A stretch of 64,000 nucleotides of DNA from assembly GCA_002345675.1 (NCBI GenBank), contig DDWL01000002.1, positions 25,857-89,856 of the forward strand, written 5' to 3'. Made by a program: the position numbers and the translations under genes. Source of the stretch: Bacteroidales bacterium UBA2287 (GTDB lineage Bacteria > Bacteroidota > Bacteroidia > Bacteroidales > Tenuifilaceae). The notes beneath the pieces are model-generated. The model saw only the letters and a list, made by a program, of their open reading frames with translations, was not told the origin of the DNA and did no database searches. This document shows, piece after piece, positions 1 through 8,006 of the stretch. How positions within the stretch are numbered: the first letter of the stretch is position 1; every line of letters starts with the position of its first letter.

Positions 1-48
1 GAGGAGCCCAGCGTGAAATACACCCTTTGTTAGCAATAGTTGTTATTT

Positions 49-348
49 CTATTTTATTTTTAAATCATCAGGGTTTTGCCTGCAATCCCAAACTGTATGT
101 ACAATTATAATTTCTGAACTAATTTCATAAAACAAAATGTATTCATCTACAATTAGACCGCGTATATTATTGAAGTCTGTAACGATTCCAATCTCAGGTT
201 GTTTAATTAGAAGCGATAATTCCTTGTTGAATTTCTTGTATAACTTTGTTGAATAAGTTGTGCTTTTATTTCTTTTTGCATAAAAATCAAGAATTTCAAA
301 GAGTTTTCTGTTTGCTCTTTGAGACCAAATTATTTTGCGCTTACCCAT
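49..348 (-). CDS. RelE/ParE-family toxin
   Basis: A 99-residue basic protein. Its N-terminus (I-I-W-S-Q-R-A-N-R-K-L) and its C-terminal half (Y-I-L-F-Y-E-I, then the tail around H-T-V-W-D-C-R-Q-N-P) match the ParE/RelE fold, in which the late arginine region contacts the target. The gene overlaps by 19 bases the 3' end of the upstream gene on the same strand, the usual antitoxin-then-toxin order. ParE toxins inhibit gyrase and RelE toxins cleave mRNA; the sequence alone does not tell which applies here. The length is normal for the family and the ORF is intact. Confidence 0.8.
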   Translation of the reverse strand: MGKRKIIWSQRANRKLFEILDFYAKRNKSTTYSTKLYKKFNKELSLLIKQPEIGIVTDFNNIRGLIVDEYILFYEISSEIIIVHTVWDCRQNPDDLKIK

Positions 349-566
349 TTATTAAATTCTTTATCAAGTTCTATTTGCTCTATAAAAAGCCCTTGTTCAA
401 TTTCTTTCTTTGATTCAATTATTTCATAACGTTGTTCTGCAGTCAAGGTCAACGTGTGGGGTTGAGTTTTAGAATCTAGGATAGTTTTTAATGCATTTAA
501 AAAGGACACGTCATTAATCTCTGCTATCCTGTGTATCAATAATTTCTTTAATTCTATTGCTGTCAT
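330..566 (-). CDS. Antitoxin partner of the ParE-like toxin
   Basis: A 78-residue acidic-to-neutral protein lying directly upstream of, and overlapping, the ParE-like toxin gene. It starts M-T-A-I-E-L-K-K-L-L-I and ends in a charged helix (E-Q-I-E-L-D-K-E-F-N-K-W). This resembles the small helical antitoxins or addiction-module components that accompany ParE in Bacteroidota. No DNA-binding motif is obvious. The antitoxin role is inferred from size, order and overlap rather than from a recognised motif. Confidence 0.65.
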   Translation of the reverse strand: MTAIELKKLLIHRIAEINDVSFLNALKTILDSKTQPHTLTLTAEQRYEIIESKKEIEQGLFIEQIELDKEFNKWVSAK

Positions 567-743
567 TTCCTAAAGGTTTGATTTAGTAAATATACGTTTT
601 TTTATCTTAGAGGTTTCGGGAAAGTATGTTTTCATACAATTATTGCTAATGTGAGGTGTAAATGTAATTGCCCATGTTTCAGATTATTATAACAAATAGA
701 TTTTTCAAATAATTACTTGTAGTCAAAGCTTCTATTTATTCGC

Positions 744-751
744 TAAATTTG
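744..751 (+). promoter_or_regulatory. Bacteroidota -7 box for recF
   Basis: TAAATTTG fits the TAnnTTTG consensus of Bacteroidota sigma-A promoters and lies 22 bases before the recF start codon. Confidence 0.55.
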
Positions 752-773
752 TCGAAAATAATAGGGGTTTTCA

Positions 774-1886
774 ATGTATCTTAAAAAGATATCGCTACTA
801 AATTTCAAGTCGTACCAGCAGCTCGATTTGGATTTACATTCCAAAATTAACTGCTTTGTAGGTAATAACGGACAGGGAAAAACAAATCTGCTCGATGCGG
901 TTTACTACCTCTCAATGTGTAAAAGCAGCCTAAACCCCACCGATTACCAGAATATTCGCCACACCGAGGATTTTTTTGTAGTACAGGGAATTTACGATAG
1001 GTTAGGTGAGGAGGACAACATTTACTGTGCGGTACAGCGCAATTCATCAAAAGTGTTTAAGCGAAATGGCAAGGAGTACCAGCGGCTTGCCGACCATATT
1101 GGGCATATTCCGATTGTAATTATTTCGCCTACCGACACTTCCTTAATTGCCGAGGGCAGCGAGGAGCGACGAAAGTTTTTAAATACTGTTATTTCGCAGT
1201 ACGATAAGGTATACCTCGACAAGTTAATGCGTTACAACAAACTTTTAGCAAATAGAAATAAACTGCTAAAGGATATGCGCGAAGGTGGCAATTATTCGTA
1301 CGATTTACTCGAGGTTATCGACGATCAGCTTAGCACACTTGCTTTATCAATTTTCGAAAAACGTAAAGAGTTTGCCAATCATTTAACCCCATTTTTTCAG
1401 GAGTACTACACAACAGTTTCGGGTGATGCCGAAAAGGTTGAAATTGAGTACCAGTCGCATCTTCAGAATGGAAACCTTAAAGATTTGCTTGCAAGTAGTT
1501 TAGATAAAGACAGAATTTTGCAGTACACCACAAAAGGAATACATAAGGACGAAATTGCCTTTAAGTACAACGATCAACCCTTAAAGCGCGAAGGTTCGCA
1601 GGGTCAGCAAAAAACATTTTTAATAGCACTAAAGTTGGCACAGTTCCGCTACATGTGCGACATGCTTCCTGTAAAACCAATTTTACTTCTCGACGATATT
1701 TTCGATAAACTCGACCCCTTTAGGGTTCAGCAATTCATTAGGCTTGTTGCACACAACGGGTTTGGGCAAATTTTTATAACCGACGCCAATAAAAGTCGCC
1801 TCGACAACATAATGGAGCGCATTGGTGGAGGCTTTAATCTTTTTAATGTTGATAATGGCGAGGTTCAAATAATTCGAAATGCTTAG
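774..1886 (+). CDS. recF: DNA replication/repair protein RecF
   Basis: RecF binds ssDNA-dsDNA junctions with RecO and RecR and loads RecA at gaps. The 370-residue protein has the full SMC-like ATPase layout: Walker A G-N-N-G-Q-G-K-T at residues 30-37, an ABC-type signature S-Q-G-Q-Q-K-T near residue 280, and Walker B P-I-L-L-L-D-D-I-F-D-K-L-D near residue 303. The opening Y-L-K-K-I-S-L-L-N-F-K-S-Y is typical of RecF. Length is standard. A TAnnTTTG box lies just upstream and the DUF721 gene follows after 3 bases, a pairing common in Bacteroidota. Confidence 0.96.
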   Translation: MYLKKISLLNFKSYQQLDLDLHSKINCFVGNNGQGKTNLLDAVYYLSMCKSSLNPTDYQNIRHTEDFFVVQGIYDRLGEEDNIYCAVQRNSSKVFKRNGKEYQRLADHIGHIPIVIISPTDTSLIAEGSEERRKFLNTVISQYDKVYLDKLMRYNKLLANRNKLLKDMREGGNYSYDLLEVIDDQLSTLALSIFEKRKEFANHLTPFFQEYYTTVSGDAEKVEIEYQSHLQNGNLKDLLASSLDKDRILQYTTKGIHKDEIAFKYNDQPLKREGSQGQQKTFLIALKLAQFRYMCDMLPVKPILLLDDIFDKLDPFRVQQFIRLVAHNGFGQIFITDANKSRLDNIMERIGGGFNLFNVDNGEVQIIRNA

Positions 1887-1889
1887 TAT

Positions 1890-2186
1890 ATGAGTAACTA
1901 CAATAGTCCCATTTCGCTAGGGCAAGCAATTACCGAGTTTCTTGAGAAATTTAAGCTTACCGACAAGGTACTCGAGTCGAGAGTAATAACCTCGTGGCCC
2001 GAAGTAATGGGACAAAACGTTGCCAAATTAACGCGTTCAATTTATTTTAAAAGTAAGGGAGTGCTAGTTGTTCAACTAAACTCATCGGTTTTACGAAGCG
2101 AACTTATGATGCACCGAAGCAAAATAGCTAAAAATCTAAACGATCACATTGGGAGTAATGTGGTTAAGGAGGTTGTTTTGAGTTGA
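1890..2186 (+). CDS. DUF721 family protein
   Basis: A 98-residue protein of the DUF721 (DciA-related) family. It shows the W-P-E-V-M-G motif followed by a basic, hydrophobic strand region (L-V-V-Q-L-N-S-S-V-L-R-S-E-L). Family members are small nucleic-acid-associated proteins often encoded beside dnaA, dnaN or recF; some (DciA) load the replicative helicase, but this short Bacteroidota form has no proven role. It follows recF by 3 bases and is almost certainly co-transcribed with it. Confidence 0.85.
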   Translation: MSNYNSPISLGQAITEFLEKFKLTDKVLESRVITSWPEVMGQNVAKLTRSIYFKSKGVLVVQLNSSVLRSELMMHRSKIAKNLNDHIGSNVVKEVVLS

Positions 2187-2197
2187 TTGGATGGTTG

Positions 2198-2289
2198 TCG
2201 GTTCTCAGTTCTCAGTTCTCAGTCGGCAGTCTTCAGTTCACAGTCTTCAGTCTTCGGTCTTCGGTCTTCGGTCTTCGGTCTTCCGACTC
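2198..2289 (+). repeat. Heptamer minisatellite (CAGTCNN family), array 1
   Basis: A run of about 13 imperfect 7-base units of the form CAGTCTT, CAGTCGG or CGGTCTT. It fills most of the gap between the convergent DUF721 and ndk genes. The same family occurs at 24533-24711 (same strand) and 42358-42506 (opposite strand). Apparent reading frames through it translate to a Q-S-S-V-F heptad pattern and are not genes. Confidence 0.85.
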
Positions 2290-2311
2290 AATAACTTACT
2301 AACCCAGTTCC

Positions 2312-2731
2312 CTACTCAATTTCCCTTTCAGCAAAAAAGAACGACCATTCCCTTTTGGCGCTTGTGTCGCTATCGGCACCATGAACTGCGTTGTGGGTTT
2401 TATCGGCAGCAAATTTTTTACGAATGGTTCCTTCGGCTGCCTCAAGTGGGTCGGTTTTACCAATAAGAGTACGGAAACTTTCTACAGCATTTTCTTTCTC
2501 GAGAATTAGCGCCACCAAAGGACCCGAACTAATAAATCGAGTAAGCCTGTCGAAGAATTCTTTTCCTTCATGTTCAGCATAAAACCGCTTAGCTTCCCTT
2601 GTACTTAAGTGCGTCATTTTAACCGCTCTAATGGTAAAACCAGCTTTAATTATGTCGGTTAAAATTTCGCCCATATATTTGTGAGCAATAGCATCGGGTT
2701 TTATCATTGAAAATGTTCTGGAAGTATTCAT
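2312..2731 (-). CDS. ndk: Nucleoside-diphosphate kinase
   Basis: Transfers the gamma-phosphate of ATP to NDPs through a phospho-histidine. The 139-residue protein starts with R-T-F-S-M-I-K-P-D-A and has the catalytic H117 in N-A-V-H-G-A-D-S-D, with the conserved R-x-x-x-G-x-T-D-P loop before it (T-L-I-G-K-T-D-P). Length is normal. It is a single gene converging on recF-DUF721 and divergent from nrnA. Confidence 0.96.
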   Translation of the reverse strand: MNTSRTFSMIKPDAIAHKYMGEILTDIIKAGFTIRAVKMTHLSTREAKRFYAEHEGKEFFDRLTRFISSGPLVALILEKENAVESFRTLIGKTDPLEAAEGTIRKKFAADKTHNAVHGADSDTSAKREWSFFFAEREIE

Positions 2732-2798
2732 AGCAGAATGGGATTAGATTTCTTTTATCAGTCCAATATATGAATTTTTTTCATTCCTTTTTTTCCTT

Positions 2799-2806
2799 TA
2801 CCTTTG
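2799..2806 (+). promoter_or_regulatory. -7 box for the nrnA-FKBP operon
   Basis: TACCTTTG fits TAnnTTTG and sits 18 bases before the nrnA start. It probably drives the following five-gene run. Confidence 0.5.
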
Positions 2807-2824
2807 AATTTATATTGAATGTAG

Positions 2825-3850
2825 ATGATATTAGTCAATTTCAAAGAGAATATTAATCGGTTACACGATTTACTTTCTAGTTCACAGCGTATTGTGCTAA
2901 CAACGCACCACAACCCCGACGGAGACGCACTTGGGTCGTTGCTTGGAATGTACTTCATTCTACGAAAAATGGGAACAGAACCTCGAATGGTTATTCCCAA
3001 TGGATTTCCCGATTTTTTAACTTGGATGCCTGGATCTAAAGAAATAATCCTATTCTCTAAACAAAAGGTTGATGCCAAAAGGATTATAAACGATGCAGAC
3101 TTACTATTTGCTCTAGACTACAATGGGGCTAAGCGATTAGAGGATATGGAGCAACTTTTTCGCAATGCAAAAGGGAAAAAAGTTCTAATCGATCACCATC
3201 CAAATCCTGATGATGACTTTGTACTACAATTTTCCGATACAAGTGTTAGCTCCACAGCCGAATTGGTTTACGAAATTGGTTCGGCGCTTATTGGCGAACA
3301 GCAAATTGGTACCGATGAGTCGGTTAATATTTTTACTGGCATTATGACCGACACTGGCTCGTTTAGCTACGCCATTTCGAATCCCCGAACTTTCGACATA
3401 ATTGGTAAACTTATTGGAAATGGGGTTCAACTTGAAGAGGTGCAAAGGCAGGTTTACAATACATTTTCCGAAGGTCGCTTGCGCTTAATGGGTTACTCAA
3501 TTAGCGAAAAAATGAGAGTATTTCCAGAGTATAAAGCTGCGTACATTTCGCTTTCGCGCGAGGAGTTAAAGCGATTTAACTACTCAATTGGCGACACCGA
3601 GGGGCTTGTTAATATTCCCCTTTCAATAAAAGGTATTGTGTTTTCAGCTTTATTTGTCGAAAATACATCGTTTGTAAAGGTCTCGCTTCGATCGCGGGGA
3701 AGTTTTTCGGTAAATAAATTTTCGAACGAAAACTATAATGGCGGAGGCCATACTAATGCCGCCGGGGGTAAGTCGTTTACAACCCTTACTGAAACCGAAA
3801 AGGTTTTCGAAACCTTACTAATAAAGTATAGCGAGGAGTTAAACCAATGA
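2825..3850 (+). CDS. nrnA: DHH-family phosphoesterase (NrnA-like)
   Basis: A DHH/DHHA1 bifunctional oligoribonuclease and pAp phosphatase that removes nanoRNAs and 3'-phosphoadenosine 5'-phosphate. The 341 residues show motif I T-T-H-H-N-P-D-G-D-A, a central L-F-A-L-D-Y-N motif, the D-H-H-P-N-P-D motif (the DHH signature) near residue 120, and the C-terminal DHHA1 G-G-G-H-T-N-A-A-G-G motif. Full length. Its stop overlaps the start of the next lipoprotein gene by 4 bases (ATGA), showing translational coupling to the FKBP lipoprotein genes. Confidence 0.92.
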   Translation: MILVNFKENINRLHDLLSSSQRIVLTTHHNPDGDALGSLLGMYFILRKMGTEPRMVIPNGFPDFLTWMPGSKEIILFSKQKVDAKRIINDADLLFALDYNGAKRLEDMEQLFRNAKGKKVLIDHHPNPDDDFVLQFSDTSVSSTAELVYEIGSALIGEQQIGTDESVNIFTGIMTDTGSFSYAISNPRTFDIIGKLIGNGVQLEEVQRQVYNTFSEGRLRLMGYSISEKMRVFPEYKAAYISLSREELKRFNYSIGDTEGLVNIPLSIKGIVFSALFVENTSFVKVSLRSRGSFSVNKFSNENYNGGGHTNAAGGKSFTTLTETEKVFETLLIKYSEELNQ

Positions 3851-4377
3851 TTCGATACACTTTACTACTAATCGTATCCTTAATGTTGCTGGTTGCCTGT
3901 GGAAATAAAGGCAACAAAGGCGAGAACATAACATTATCGGAAGCAAAAAATAGGCTGCAAAATGTTAATAAAGCCCTTGTCGACAAGGACAAGGAGCTTA
4001 TTGATGCTTACATTGAAAGGCATAAACTGCAAAATGTACAGAATAACGGAGCAGGTCTTTTTTACCTTATTTGGGGCGAAACAGCTGACTCACTTATTAA
4101 AAATGGTGATTTTGTTTCGCTCGATTACAAAATTACGCTTCTCGACGGAACGCTTTGCTATAGTTCGGAAAATAGTAAACCGAAAGAGTTCGTGGTGGGG
4201 TATGGTGGCGTTGAGGCGGGACTAGAAATGGCAATGCTTTTAATGCGAAAGGGACAGCGAGGAAAACTTATATTACCACCACATTTAGCGCACGGTTTGC
4301 TGGGCGACAATGGTAAAATTCCGCCCCGATCGATAATAGTTTATGATGTTCGTGTTAAAAATGTTATTGCAAAGTAG
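3847..4377 (+). CDS. FKBP-type peptidyl-prolyl isomerase lipoprotein (GldI-like)
   Basis: A 176-residue lipoprotein: signal sequence, lipobox L-L-V-A-C at about residues 15-19, a helical linker, then one FKBP domain (about residues 75-173). The domain includes V-S-L-D-Y-K-I, G-G-V-E-A-G-L-E-M-A and the C-terminal I-V-Y-D-V-R-V strand. It should catalyse or chaperone proline-dependent folding in the periplasm. The single-domain architecture resembles GldI, which is linked to gliding and T9SS in Bacteroidota; no other gld gene is in the window, so I leave the symbol blank. It is the first of four consecutive FKBP lipoproteins. Confidence 0.82.
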   Translation: MIRYTLLLIVSLMLLVACGNKGNKGENITLSEAKNRLQNVNKALVDKDKELIDAYIERHKLQNVQNNGAGLFYLIWGETADSLIKNGDFVSLDYKITLLDGTLCYSSENSKPKEFVVGYGGVEAGLEMAMLLMRKGQRGKLILPPHLAHGLLGDNGKIPPRSIIVYDVRVKNVIAK

Positions 4378-4431
4378 TTATTTTTAGTATTTTTACAACT
4401 TGTAATTAAACGGCTATAATTTAAAAGGTCG

Positions 4432-5310
4432 ATGAAAATTCGTACTCTATTAGCATTGTCGATTTTATTTCTAGTTAGTTCCTGCGGAAACGAGTCGAAA
4501 CTTTTCCCAGGCTACTCGGTTACCCAATCGGGTATTCATTACAAGCTTTTTTTACTTGGAGAAGGTGAACAAAAGCCTGAAATTTCGAATTTCATTACAG
4601 TTAGCATAGCGTATCGCACCATAGGCGACTCCCTGTTTTTTAGCGGAGTACGTAAGTTTCAGTTTACCGAGCCCCAATTTACTGGGTCGGTCGACGAAGT
4701 ATTTTCGATACTCGAACTTGGCGATAGCGCTGCATTTTACATATCGGCCGACCTATTCTTCAATAAAACGCTCGAAACCACATTGCCCCGCTTTATCGAT
4801 TCGGCCTCGTTTATGAGAGTCGACGTTAAACTTCTCGAAATACAATCGGAAAAACAGCATCAGCAAGAAAAGGAAGCTTTTTTGAATTGGATTGAAGATT
4901 TTGGCGATTACGAAAAGGTAATTTTAAAGCAGTACCTCGAAGGCCAACCGCTCGACTTTGAGCCAACAGGCTCAGGGCTATACTACATTCCAGTTCAGCA
5001 TGGCACAGGAAATGTTGTTCAGGCTGGCGATACAGTTGTTGTGCACTACGAAGGTCGGTTTTTTAACGGAAAATTCTTCGACTCAACTCGTAAACGAAAC
5101 GAGGCATTTCAGTTTGTGTACGGACAAAAGTGGCAAGTAATTCCTGGTCTCGAAGAGGCTATTGGCCTTATGCGCAAAGAGGAGCGCTCCATTTTCATTG
5201 TCCCTTCGCATTTAGCCTTTGGCGAGGGTGGAAGTTCAACAGGCATTGTACCTGCATTCACTTCGGTAGTTTTCGAAGTCGAAATTGTTGACGTTAAGCG
5301 TGGCAAATAA
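4432..5310 (+). CDS. Double FKBP-domain lipoprotein, first domain degenerate
   Basis: A 292-residue lipoprotein (lipobox L-V-S-S-C). Its first FKBP-like domain (about residues 25-135) has lost the P-G-L-x-E-A active-site loop. Its second domain (about 180-288) is canonical, with V-V-V-H-Y-E-G, F-F-D-S, W-Q-V-I-P-G-L-E-E-A and H-L-A-F-G-E-G-G. Only the second domain should be an active isomerase; the first may bind substrate. The stop overlaps the next start by one base (TAATG). Confidence 0.85.
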   Translation: MKIRTLLALSILFLVSSCGNESKLFPGYSVTQSGIHYKLFLLGEGEQKPEISNFITVSIAYRTIGDSLFFSGVRKFQFTEPQFTGSVDEVFSILELGDSAAFYISADLFFNKTLETTLPRFIDSASFMRVDVKLLEIQSEKQHQQEKEAFLNWIEDFGDYEKVILKQYLEGQPLDFEPTGSGLYYIPVQHGTGNVVQAGDTVVVHYEGRFFNGKFFDSTRKRNEAFQFVYGQKWQVIPGLEEAIGLMRKEERSIFIVPSHLAFGEGGSSTGIVPAFTSVVFEVEIVDVKRGK

Positions 5311-6224
5311 TGATTAAGCAGTTCCCTTTTTTCCACTTAGGATTATTAGTTGCTATTCTGCTTTTTTCTTCCTGCGAAAAATCGCTAGTTGAAGAGAAAC
5401 AATTTGCCCAAGAGCAAACCATAAAAAGCTACCTAACAACCAATAGGTTTGAATATACCGAACTCGATGGTGTTTACCATACAGTTGACCCATTGGCAAA
5501 TGGTTACCAAATTGTTGCAGGAGATGAAGTTTCGTTTTGGTATACTGCTATAACTTTAAATGGGGAAATAGTTTTCGACACGAATGTTAAATCGGTTGCG
5601 GTTTCTTTTAAACTTGACACTACTGTTAGAAATTTTCAACCCATAATAGCCCAAGCGGGCTATACAAATTTAATTGAAGGCTTAAAGATAGGTCTTCTTT
5701 TGTCGAGGGGAAAAGAGAAAACCAAAATTTTATTTCCTTCGAATTATGGTTTTGGCGACAATAACATTGGTCCTGTTCCCGCATGGTCGCCATTACTATA
5801 CGAAATTGAAATAATCTCCGTTTCTAATCCAAGCATTGTAAAAGAAGAGCTGGAGATACAAAACTACTTAATTTCAAATATCGGAGTGTTTACCCCTGAT
5901 CCTTTAGGTTTTTGGTATGGCATTACAGTAAATGGGCAAGGATTAGAAAATCCAACAGTTACAAGTAAAATATATGCTTGGTACCAAACGAAAACCCTGT
6001 CGGGGAATGTTTTGTCGGAGTTGGTAACCCCAAATGAGTTAATCGATTTAAACGACGAAACGATTCCTTTAGGCCTAAGGCTTGGTTATACAAAGTTAAA
6101 AATTGGCGATAGCGCAATTTTTTTAGTACCTTCGCCGCTCGGTTTTGGAACAAAAGAGGTTAACGGCATAATGCCTTATACTCCTCTAATTTTTGAAGTT
6201 CGACTTGATAGTTTAAAAAATTAA
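5310..6224 (+). CDS. Double FKBP-like lipoprotein, divergent
   Basis: A 304-residue lipoprotein (lipobox L-F-S-S-C) with two FKBP-like repeats, about residues 60-165 and 195-300. The first keeps F-W-Y-T, V-F-D-T, N-L-I-E-G-L and Y-G-F-G-D. The second keeps only the framework (A-W-Y-Q-T, L-G-L-R-L-G-Y, P-L-G-F-G) and lacks the usual catalytic aromatic set. It is probably a periplasmic folding helper with little isomerase activity. One-base overlap with the gene before and 12 bases to the gene after place it inside the operon. Confidence 0.78.
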   Translation: MIKQFPFFHLGLLVAILLFSSCEKSLVEEKQFAQEQTIKSYLTTNRFEYTELDGVYHTVDPLANGYQIVAGDEVSFWYTAITLNGEIVFDTNVKSVAVSFKLDTTVRNFQPIIAQAGYTNLIEGLKIGLLLSRGKEKTKILFPSNYGFGDNNIGPVPAWSPLLYEIEIISVSNPSIVKEELEIQNYLISNIGVFTPDPLGFWYGITVNGQGLENPTVTSKIYAWYQTKTLSGNVLSELVTPNELIDLNDETIPLGLRLGYTKLKIGDSAIFLVPSPLGFGTKEVNGIMPYTPLIFEVRLDSLKN

Positions 6225-6236
6225 TAGGTAATAAAA

Positions 6237-7211
6237 ATGAGTAAAATTAATGTTGTAATAGCTGCAATGGCCGTAATGGCACTTTTTTCGTGTGTTAAAG
6301 AGGTTGATGAGAGTGAAAAAGATGAACTTCTTCGACTTGAAGCGTATATGAGTTTGTATGGCAGTGGTTTTACACAACAACCATCGGGTTTGTACTCCTT
6401 AATTAACGAGCAGGGAACTGGTGCTATTCCCGCCAATGGTAATTATATTCTGTATAAATACGAAGGTAAAAACCTCGACGGAAATGTTTTTGAAACATCG
6501 AACACTCAACTTGCAATGCTTCACGATATTTACTCGGTTACTAATAGGTACGTTTCTCGATTTATTGAATATAAAACGACCGCTTCGGCGAGTATGAGCG
6601 GCCTCACCGAAGGCATTTCGTATTTAAAAGAAGGTGGGAAAGCAACATTTATAATGCCGTCGAGTTTAGCATATGGTGGTGTTAGTTACACGAGTTTACC
6701 TGCTTACTCTTCAATTATTTATTCTGTTGAACTCGAAAAAGTGGTTACCGATCCCGCGGCTTATGAACTTGAAAATATTCATAGCTATTTAGACACTTTT
6801 CCCAACTTAGTTATTAGTGAAATATTCCAGGATAGCGTTTATTTTTTAGCGAAAATCGAGGGCAATGGCGACCTGTTTGTAAAAGATAACGAAGTAGAAG
6901 TAAACTACATTGGCTCCTTTATGGACGGATGGGTTTTCGATACAAATATCGACTCAGTTGCTAGAGTTCATAATCTATATTCTTCGTCAAAAAAATATGA
7001 ACCTTTAAAGTTTGTAGTTGATGGCAATCAGGTTATTGCTGGATTTTCGAGAGCAGTTAAGCATCTTCGCCGCGAAGGATACGCCAAGGTTTTATTACCA
7101 AGTAACGTTGCATACAAAACAACTGGTTCGGGAAACATACGCCCATACGAACCAATTATTTTTGAGATTTTCGTTAAAACAATTGTGCCAGTAGTTACAC
7201 CAACTAAGTAA
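6237..7211 (+). CDS. Double FKBP-domain lipoprotein
   Basis: A 324-residue lipoprotein (lipobox A-L-F-S-C) with two FKBP-type domains, about residues 60-175 and 205-318. Both retain a recognisable core: Y-K-Y-E-G and S-G-L-T-E-G-I in the first; V-N-Y-I-G, V-F-D-T, V-I-A-G-F and Y-K-T-T-G-S-G in the second. It is the last of four tandem FKBP lipoproteins, which probably arose by gene and domain duplication. A convergent methyltransferase gene begins 10 bases downstream. Confidence 0.82.
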   Translation: MSKINVVIAAMAVMALFSCVKEVDESEKDELLRLEAYMSLYGSGFTQQPSGLYSLINEQGTGAIPANGNYILYKYEGKNLDGNVFETSNTQLAMLHDIYSVTNRYVSRFIEYKTTASASMSGLTEGISYLKEGGKATFIMPSSLAYGGVSYTSLPAYSSIIYSVELEKVVTDPAAYELENIHSYLDTFPNLVISEIFQDSVYFLAKIEGNGDLFVKDNEVEVNYIGSFMDGWVFDTNIDSVARVHNLYSSSKKYEPLKFVVDGNQVIAGFSRAVKHLRREGYAKVLLPSNVAYKTTGSGNIRPYEPIIFEIFVKTIVPVVTPTK

Positions 7212-7221
7212 AAAAGATAAA

Positions 7222-7926
7222 TTACCCTTGAATACCAAAAATGCTCGGCCGCTTATTAAGGTCGGGCATTTGTTTTTTCCACTGGTTCACATTTCGCGTT
7301 ATAACTGTTTCGGTTGGCAAGGTTAAGTCGCAGGCTATTGAAAGAAGCGTGTTAGGTTGAAGCGTAGCAAGTAGCGCCGCTAAAAGTTGGTTGTTACGGT
7401 AAGGCGTTTCGATAAAGAATTGGGTTTGCATTTCTTCGCGCGAGCGAAGTTCGAGTTGCCGAATGCGCTGCTCCCTTTCGGGCGATTTTACAGGGACATA
7501 GCCCACAAATGCAAAATTTTGTCCGTTTAACCCACTTGCCATTACCGCCAAAACAATGCTGCTTGGGCCTGTTAAGGGTACAACTTTAAGACCTCGTTTG
7601 TGTGCAATGGCAACAACAGTTGAGCCTGGATCGGCAAGAGCAGGTACCCCTGCTTCGGACATTACGCCAATGTCGAAACCTTCGTCGATGGGTTGAAACA
7701 GAAACTCCGCTTCGCGATGCGTGGTGTGCTCGTTAAGAATTCCGAATTGAAGGTCGTTTATTGGATTGTCCATTTTCAATTTTGAAAGGAACCGCCGCGC
7801 AGTACGAACGTCTTCAACAATAAAATGGGTTAGTTTGCGAGCTGTAATGGCAACTTCGGAGGGAATAACTTGTTCCCACATTTCGCCACCAAGGGTGGTT
7901 GGTATAAGGTAAATGGTTCCTGGCAT
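7222..7926 (-). CDS. SAM-dependent methyltransferase, RsmI family
   Basis: A 234-residue tetrapyrrole-methylase-fold protein of the RsmI (16S rRNA C1402 2'-O-methyltransferase) family, in the short form usual in Bacteroidota. Visible motifs are the N-terminal G-T-I-Y-L-I-P-T-T-L-G, the S-E-A-G-V-P-A-L-A-D-P-G-S signature, the V-P-L-T-G-P-S-S loop and the F-I-E-T-P-Y-R-N segment. Typical RsmI has S-D-A-G-x-P-x-I-S-D-P-G, so this is a divergent branch and its rRNA target is an inference. A likely -7 box on the minus strand lies at 7935-7942. Confidence 0.82.
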   Translation of the reverse strand: MPGTIYLIPTTLGGEMWEQVIPSEVAITARKLTHFIVEDVRTARRFLSKLKMDNPINDLQFGILNEHTTHREAEFLFQPIDEGFDIGVMSEAGVPALADPGSTVVAIAHKRGLKVVPLTGPSSIVLAVMASGLNGQNFAFVGYVPVKSPEREQRIRQLELRSREEMQTQFFIETPYRNNQLLAALLATLQPNTLLSIACDLTLPTETVITRNVNQWKKQMPDLNKRPSIFGIQG

Positions 7927-7934
7927 TTTTGTGC

Positions 7935-7942
7935 CAAAGTTA
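7935..7942 (-). promoter_or_regulatory. -7 box for the RsmI-like gene
   Basis: The minus strand reads TAACTTTG (TAnnTTTG), 9 bases upstream of the start codon. This would give a very short leader. Confidence 0.4.
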
Positions 7943-8006
7943 GGAACATTATTGGTTATAGAGGTTCGAAAAATGATGCTATCTTTGAGTTTTTAATTGC
8001 CAACCA

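Noticed and set aside
2191..2466. Open reading frame with repeating Q-S-S-V-F-G-L residues
   Set aside because: It is the translation of the heptamer minisatellite running into the antisense of ndk; no start context and no family.
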